Positions 44,165 to 47,538 of a stretch of DNA of 47,538 nt are shown here, piece by piece. Origin of the DNA: Lentisphaerota bacterium (GTDB lineage Bacteria > Verrucomicrobiota > Lentisphaeria > Victivallales > Victivallaceae); the NCBI GenBank assembly GCA_015061885.1, contig SUVS01000020.1, positions 1 through 47,538 of the forward strand, in the 5' to 3' direction. The translations under genes were made by a program, and so were the position numbers. Under the pieces are notes generated by a model. That model ran no database searches. It saw only the letters and a list, made by a program, of their open reading frames with translations, and had not been told where the DNA came from. The number at the start of each line of letters is the position of its first letter. The first letter of the stretch is position 1.

Positions 44165-44557
44165 TCTTCTCAAATTGGATGTTTGAGCAATAACTTTCAC
44201 AATGTTGTTTTTGTGCGGCTTAACTTATCAACTTATTCGATATGATAGACCTTGCACATCCCAAGGGGGCATTGCATTGTCCCCTTGGAACCCCTTGCTC
44301 GGTCGGCAGCAATATCCAGTGTGAGTTACCTGGCGATTTTTAATTAGAGCGGCGGCATACGCCGCCTTAAGCGATTTTGAGCAAAGCTCAAAATCGTCCT
44401 CAAACGCCGGATGGCTTCGCTCAACTCCGGTCAGCTTCGCGGAACCTTTCCGCTCGGTTTGCCGGAATTTATCCGGCAAACTGCCTTCCCATGCGTTCGC
44501 GGGGCTGACCGCCCTATCGCGGCGTGCCGCCGCGTGAGCTGTTGGCAAACAACATCA
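44165..44557 (-). repeat. Structured dispersed element, copy B (with inserts)
   Basis: Occupies most of the 44098-44609 gene-free stretch. Read on the minus strand it has, in order: GCCAACAGC, an extra GC-rich hairpin, AGGGCGGTCAG, about 200 bases of hairpin-rich insert not present in copy A, the 46-nt core (from about 44348 down to 44303), H1 (44261-44288; CCAAGGGG/CCCCTTGG with the same AATGCAAT loop), H2 (44212-44258; TGTGC/GCACA enclosing TATCA/TGATA), and H3 (44169-44187; CTCAAA/TTTGAG). The insert includes CGATTTTGAGC/GCTCAAAATCG, TTTGCCGGA/TCCGGCAAA and a long-range CGGTCAGC/GCTGACCG pairing. Short ORFs here are not credible. Confidence 0.8.
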
Positions 44558-44609
44558 ACAGTTTTGCAACAGCCCATTTTCCCCTCCACAAGCACATTCT
44601 TCCTGTTTT

Positions 44610-45377
44610 TCACAAAGATTTTTCGCACTCTTTGCGGAAGTTTTTTAATCCGGCTGCCATAGCCCCCCAGTCGCTGATACCGGCGAACCAGTCAACGCCG
44701 CGGGCTTTCCAGCGGGGGAAATCTCCGGCTGCAGTTCCCAGCAGTTTGCCTTTGGCTTTTACTTTGGCACAGACTTCATCCAGAATCCCGTTGAGTTTTT
44801 CGTCCTGCATCTGATTGAGTATATTCATACTGCCGGAGAGGTCGCACGGTCCGATGCAGATACTTCCTACACCGGGGACTTCGAGTATTTCATCAAGATT
44901 GCGTACCGCGTCGATATGTTCGATCTGGATTATCACCATCGGTTCGGTTTCGGAGCGTTTTACATAGTCAAAAAAGTCTTCCGCACCGTAACGCACTGCA
45001 CGGCGAACCCCGCAGCCGCGGATGCCTGTTGTCGGATAACGGCAGGCGGCGACTGCTTTTTCCGCTTCTTCGGCGGTGTTGACCATAGGAATTATCACGC
45101 CGGTCGGAGCCAGATCCAGATAGGGCTTTATCAGCATGGGGTCGTTGGCACGCACCCGTACCAGACCGGCACAGCCGGTGCCGCGTAAAGCGATCAAATG
45201 GCGGTGGACAGTTTCTATGGTATGCGGGGCGTGTTCGGCATCTATCCAGCAAAAATCCATACCGCAATCTCCGGCAAGTTCACTCACGCAAAGGTCGGAG
45301 AGGGTGATTATGGTGCCGAGCGAAATTTTTTTATCGGCAATGTTTTTTTCAAAACGGGTTTCCATTTTTATGCTCAC
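44610..45377 (-). CDS. HpcH/HpaI-family aldolase
   Basis: 255 aa class II pyruvate aldolase of the 4-hydroxy-2-oxo-heptanedioate / 2-keto-3-deoxyrhamnonate type, which splits a 2-keto-3-deoxy sugar acid to pyruvate and an aldehyde. Key parts: CWIDAEHAPHTIETV (about 43-57) with the catalytic His; GVIIPMVNTAEEAEKAV; RGCGVRRAVRYG (about 119-130); VIIQIEHIDAV with the metal-binding Glu; and SICIGPCDLSGSM with the metal-binding Asp. The GTG start overlaps the TGA of the preceding gene (GTGA); an ATG four codons later is an alternative. Linked with the glycosidase before it, so the sugar acid could come from its product. Confidence 0.88.
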   Translation of the reverse strand: MSIKMETRFEKNIADKKISLGTIITLSDLCVSELAGDCGMDFCWIDAEHAPHTIETVHRHLIALRGTGCAGLVRVRANDPMLIKPYLDLAPTGVIIPMVNTAEEAEKAVAACRYPTTGIRGCGVRRAVRYGAEDFFDYVKRSETEPMVIIQIEHIDAVRNLDEILEVPGVGSICIGPCDLSGSMNILNQMQDEKLNGILDEVCAKVKAKGKLLGTAAGDFPRWKARGVDWFAGISDWGAMAAGLKNFRKECEKSL

Positions 45378-47538
45378 AAATTGGTATCAATGATATAAAG
45401 TTTGTAGTTGCGGCGGGGGAGTTTGACCGTAAATGAATCGCCGTTGAGCTTTACAGCGGCTTTGCTTTCGGCATCAATAACTTTGATCTTGCCGGCGAGG
45501 AATTTTTTATCCAGTTTTACGGTCAAATCCTGCTCCTGCAAAGAGAGGTTGGCAACCACTGCCAGATATTGAGTCTTATTCTGCCACGCAACCGCATAAG
45601 TTTCTTTGCCGCTGACGCTTACGGGGTGTTTGTCGCCCCAGTAGGGATAGAACACAACACATTCGTCGCCGATCTTGAAATCCTGTTTGATTTTCATAAG
45701 TTTGTACGCCGGAGCCGGATTGCAGAAAATCGGCCACAGAGTGTTGTCATGCAGCAGACACATGGCAAGGTATTCGCGGGCGGCATCTTCGCTGGAAGCA
45801 TATTCTGCATCAATTTGCGGACTTTTGGTCATGTTGCTCATAATGCTGCAGTTCCAGCCGAATGCCTGACCGCCGTACTCGATCGCCCAGCGTTCCGGGG
45901 GCGAAACATAGTACATGAAATCTCTGCCGCCATTTTTCAGACTTTCGTTGATCTTGTCAGCATTGACAGTGTATTTATCCAGCAGTTTCGGCCGGCTGAA
46001 ATAGCCGGAGTTGCAGCTTTCGCCGGTGATGACACCGTCGCAGAAACTGGCGATCGGCACCACCAGTGTCGCCGCCAGATGCACCCGCATCAGGGGCAGT
46101 CTGCCGTGCTTTTTGTAGAACACTGCACAGAACCGCTTGAGCATATCACGGCGTGCAAACCAGTCGTATTCCGGATAACGCTTGCCGTCGCGGTCATAGT
46201 AACCGGCATCGTGACGGTGATTGCTGTCCGGCACCGGACCCCATTCGTCGAGGTTTGCAATGCCGTCGCAGCCGAGATCGGCGTGTTTTTCCAAAAGATA
46301 GCAGAGGAAATCCTGATAACGGCTGCCCAACCCCACCTGGAACTGGCGTTCGCCTCCGTTGCCTTTGTAGGAAGCAGTTTTCAAAGGTTCAAGCCGCCAT
46401 TCGTCGAAATACTTTTTCTTTTCCGGCGGTTCCCACAGGAAGTTGCTTTCAAACTTCTGATTGGGGTTGTCGGCATGGTCGGTCGTTGGATCCCACGACC
46501 GGTAGGTGAATTTTATATTTTTGTAAACACCAAGCGTGCAAAGCACCGGGTCGATGTAAATACCGAAAAGCCGGTTGTTTTTATGAGCATCATCAATGCG
46601 TTTTTTATACGCTGCCGGGTTGTAGATACGGGGATAAAAGTGCACCGCCGCCGGATTGGTCAATTTGGGCGGAGTGTGGTCAAAGCTGAACGAACTGTAA
46701 ATGACCGGGGTATTGGCCCCATATTTGTTTTGGGCGGTTTTGGCGTAGTATTCGTAATTCATATCCATAGCCCGCCAGCCGGGAGTGCGTGGACGCACCG
46801 GAGTCGCCATCAAGCCGAAAGTATAGGTAGTACGCTTGCTGAACAACCGTTTTTCTGTGACCGGGGCGATTTCCAGCTTGACTACACCATTGTTGCGGAT
46901 AACTTTAACTCCGCCCTGGCGTTTTGCCCGGTCGTGGGGGCTCCAGTATTGTTCGGATTCGCAGAACCAGAGTAATCCGCGATCGTAACTGCCCAGCCAG
47001 ACCAGCAGTTTGAACGGTGCTTCCCAGACGGTACCATTGCCTTCCGGGAGCTTGCGGGTGTTGCTTATACGCGGAACATTCAGCGAGAGATACCCCTCTC
47101 TGGCTCCGGTGTAATGGATGAATTTGGCATATTTTTCGGGGTAGGGGATAGTGTATTTGAAGTTTTCGACTTCCACCGTGCCGCGGGGTACGATGGTAAA
47201 ATCCACCTTTATCATGCCGTCATATTCAATGGCGGTGCGTATTTCCACGGATACATCTTTGCTTGTGGCGTAGCTGAAGAGTTCCACCACGCCTTTTTTC
47301 TGCCGCAAAACGGTTTGATTTTCAGGCTTGAAAATAACTTTTTTGCCGTTGATCGTTGCCGAAAATTCCATGGCTCCAGCCAGAAAGTTTTCGTTGAGAA
47401 TGGTTACTTTGTCCAGCAGACCGTATTTGCCGATGGTGTAGCTTCTGCCCCAGACTTTGGCTGTCGTGCCTTTGAAATCAATCGGGGAAAAGGGCGGCAG
47501 AATAAAATCTTCGTCCAACGCTTCAATGCCCCGGCGGT
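45374..47538 (-). CDS. Glycosidase-like protein, DUF6067/GH123-like (5' end beyond window)
   Basis: The frame is open to the right edge, so the N-terminus is missing; about 720 residues are visible. The first ~260 form a beta-sandwich with GSYDRGLLWFCESEQYW, which is a typical motif in DUF6067-type proteins. A TIM-barrel-like part follows: LFGIYIDPVL, DGIANLDEWGPVPD (strand with acidic end, a candidate catalytic site) and MRVHLAATLVVPI, and then GVITGESCNSGYF. The final ~90 residues are a small beta domain. I use the family name by pattern only. Its stop overlaps the start of the aldolase gene. Confidence 0.7.
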   Translation of the reverse strand, partial: RRGIEALDEDFILPPFSPIDFKGTTAKVWGRSYTIGKYGLLDKVTILNENFLAGAMEFSATINGKKVIFKPENQTVLRQKKGVVELFSYATSKDVSVEIRTAIEYDGMIKVDFTIVPRGTVEVENFKYTIPYPEKYAKFIHYTGAREGYLSLNVPRISNTRKLPEGNGTVWEAPFKLLVWLGSYDRGLLWFCESEQYWSPHDRAKRQGGVKVIRNNGVVKLEIAPVTEKRLFSKRTTYTFGLMATPVRPRTPGWRAMDMNYEYYAKTAQNKYGANTPVIYSSFSFDHTPPKLTNPAAVHFYPRIYNPAAYKKRIDDAHKNNRLFGIYIDPVLCTLGVYKNIKFTYRSWDPTTDHADNPNQKFESNFLWEPPEKKKYFDEWRLEPLKTASYKGNGGERQFQVGLGSRYQDFLCYLLEKHADLGCDGIANLDEWGPVPDSNHRHDAGYYDRDGKRYPEYDWFARRDMLKRFCAVFYKKHGRLPLMRVHLAATLVVPIASFCDGVITGESCNSGYFSRPKLLDKYTVNADKINESLKNGGRDFMYYVSPPERWAIEYGGQAFGWNCSIMSNMTKSPQIDAEYASSEDAAREYLAMCLLHDNTLWPIFCNPAPAYKLMKIKQDFKIGDECVVFYPYWGDKHPVSVSGKETYAVAWQNKTQYLAVVANLSLQEQDLTVKLDKKFLAGKIKVIDAESKAAVKLNGDSFTVKLPRRNYKLYIIDTNL

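Noticed and set aside
44261..44288. Possible tRNA-like arm
   Set aside because: The hairpin has no D-arm, T-arm or acceptor stem at tRNA distances; it fits the conserved H1 of the repeated element.
44228..44662. Short ORFs on both strands (106, 83 and 65 aa) that look protein-like
   Set aside because: They run through hairpins of the structured element and through its variable stems, with no ribosome site. Conserved pairing explains the sequence better than coding.

Overview
The window looks like chromosomal DNA from a saccharolytic anaerobe of the Lentisphaerae (Victivallales-like) or a close relative in the PVC group. The evidence is three pseudopilin-like proteins with the long N-terminal methylation motif and (degenerate) H-X9-DG tails, several very large secreted glycosidase-like proteins with LamG or CBM parts, local AraC/GntR regulators, and housekeeping genes that match no single model phylum. 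This assignment comes from gene content only; no rRNA gene is present. No tRNA, CRISPR array, transposase or prophage was seen.

Layout. 1-4.8 kb: a 3' fragment of an unknown gene, tilS (minus), then rdgB, a GT39-like membrane glycosyltransferase and a PfkB kinase (plus). 5.2-10.6 kb (minus): a methionine synthase reactivation-domain protein, metH, a small acidic zinc-ribbon protein with its own promoter, and a GHL6/GH42-like glycosidase. 10.7-15.6 kb: murJ-nadE (plus), ispF (minus), dut (plus). 15.6-17.7 kb: an AraC regulator divergent from a Gfo/Idh/MocA oxidoreductase. 21.5-17.7 kb (minus): one five-gene unit of flavoprotein, ferredoxin-thioredoxin-reductase-like protein, thioredoxin, M28-like peptidase and pseudopilin, with a visible promoter and terminator. 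21.6-27.2 kb (plus): a LamG lipoprotein, a CBM9 glycosidase, a small membrane protein, a stand-alone Lrp-type sensor domain and a polysaccharide pyruvyl transferase.

27.3-40.6 kb is the carbohydrate-accessory core. It holds two minus-strand units, each starting its secreted part with a pseudopilin followed directly by a giant glycosidase: pseudopilin / 1355-aa DUF4091+sialidase fusion / CBM protein, facing an AraC regulator; and GntR regulator / pseudopilin / 1541-aa double-LamG glycosidase. The GntR promoter carries an inverted repeat centred on the -10 box. 40.9-47.5 kb: lpdA, a small ABM monooxygenase-like gene and a larA-like gene (plus), then an HpcH/HpaI aldolase and a 5'-truncated glycosidase (minus).

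The most unusual signal is non-coding. Two copies of a structured element (4879-5090 plus strand; 44165-44557 minus strand) share a 46-nt core with only transition differences, followed by three hairpins whose stems change in a compensatory way while one 8-nt loop stays fixed. Every long spacer between convergent genes holds this element or other repeats (inverted repeat, hairpin between 9-bp direct repeats, 10-bp tandem array). Likely promoters in this genome repeatedly show a TATATT or TAAAAT -10 box 16-17 nt from a TTGACA-like -35 box.
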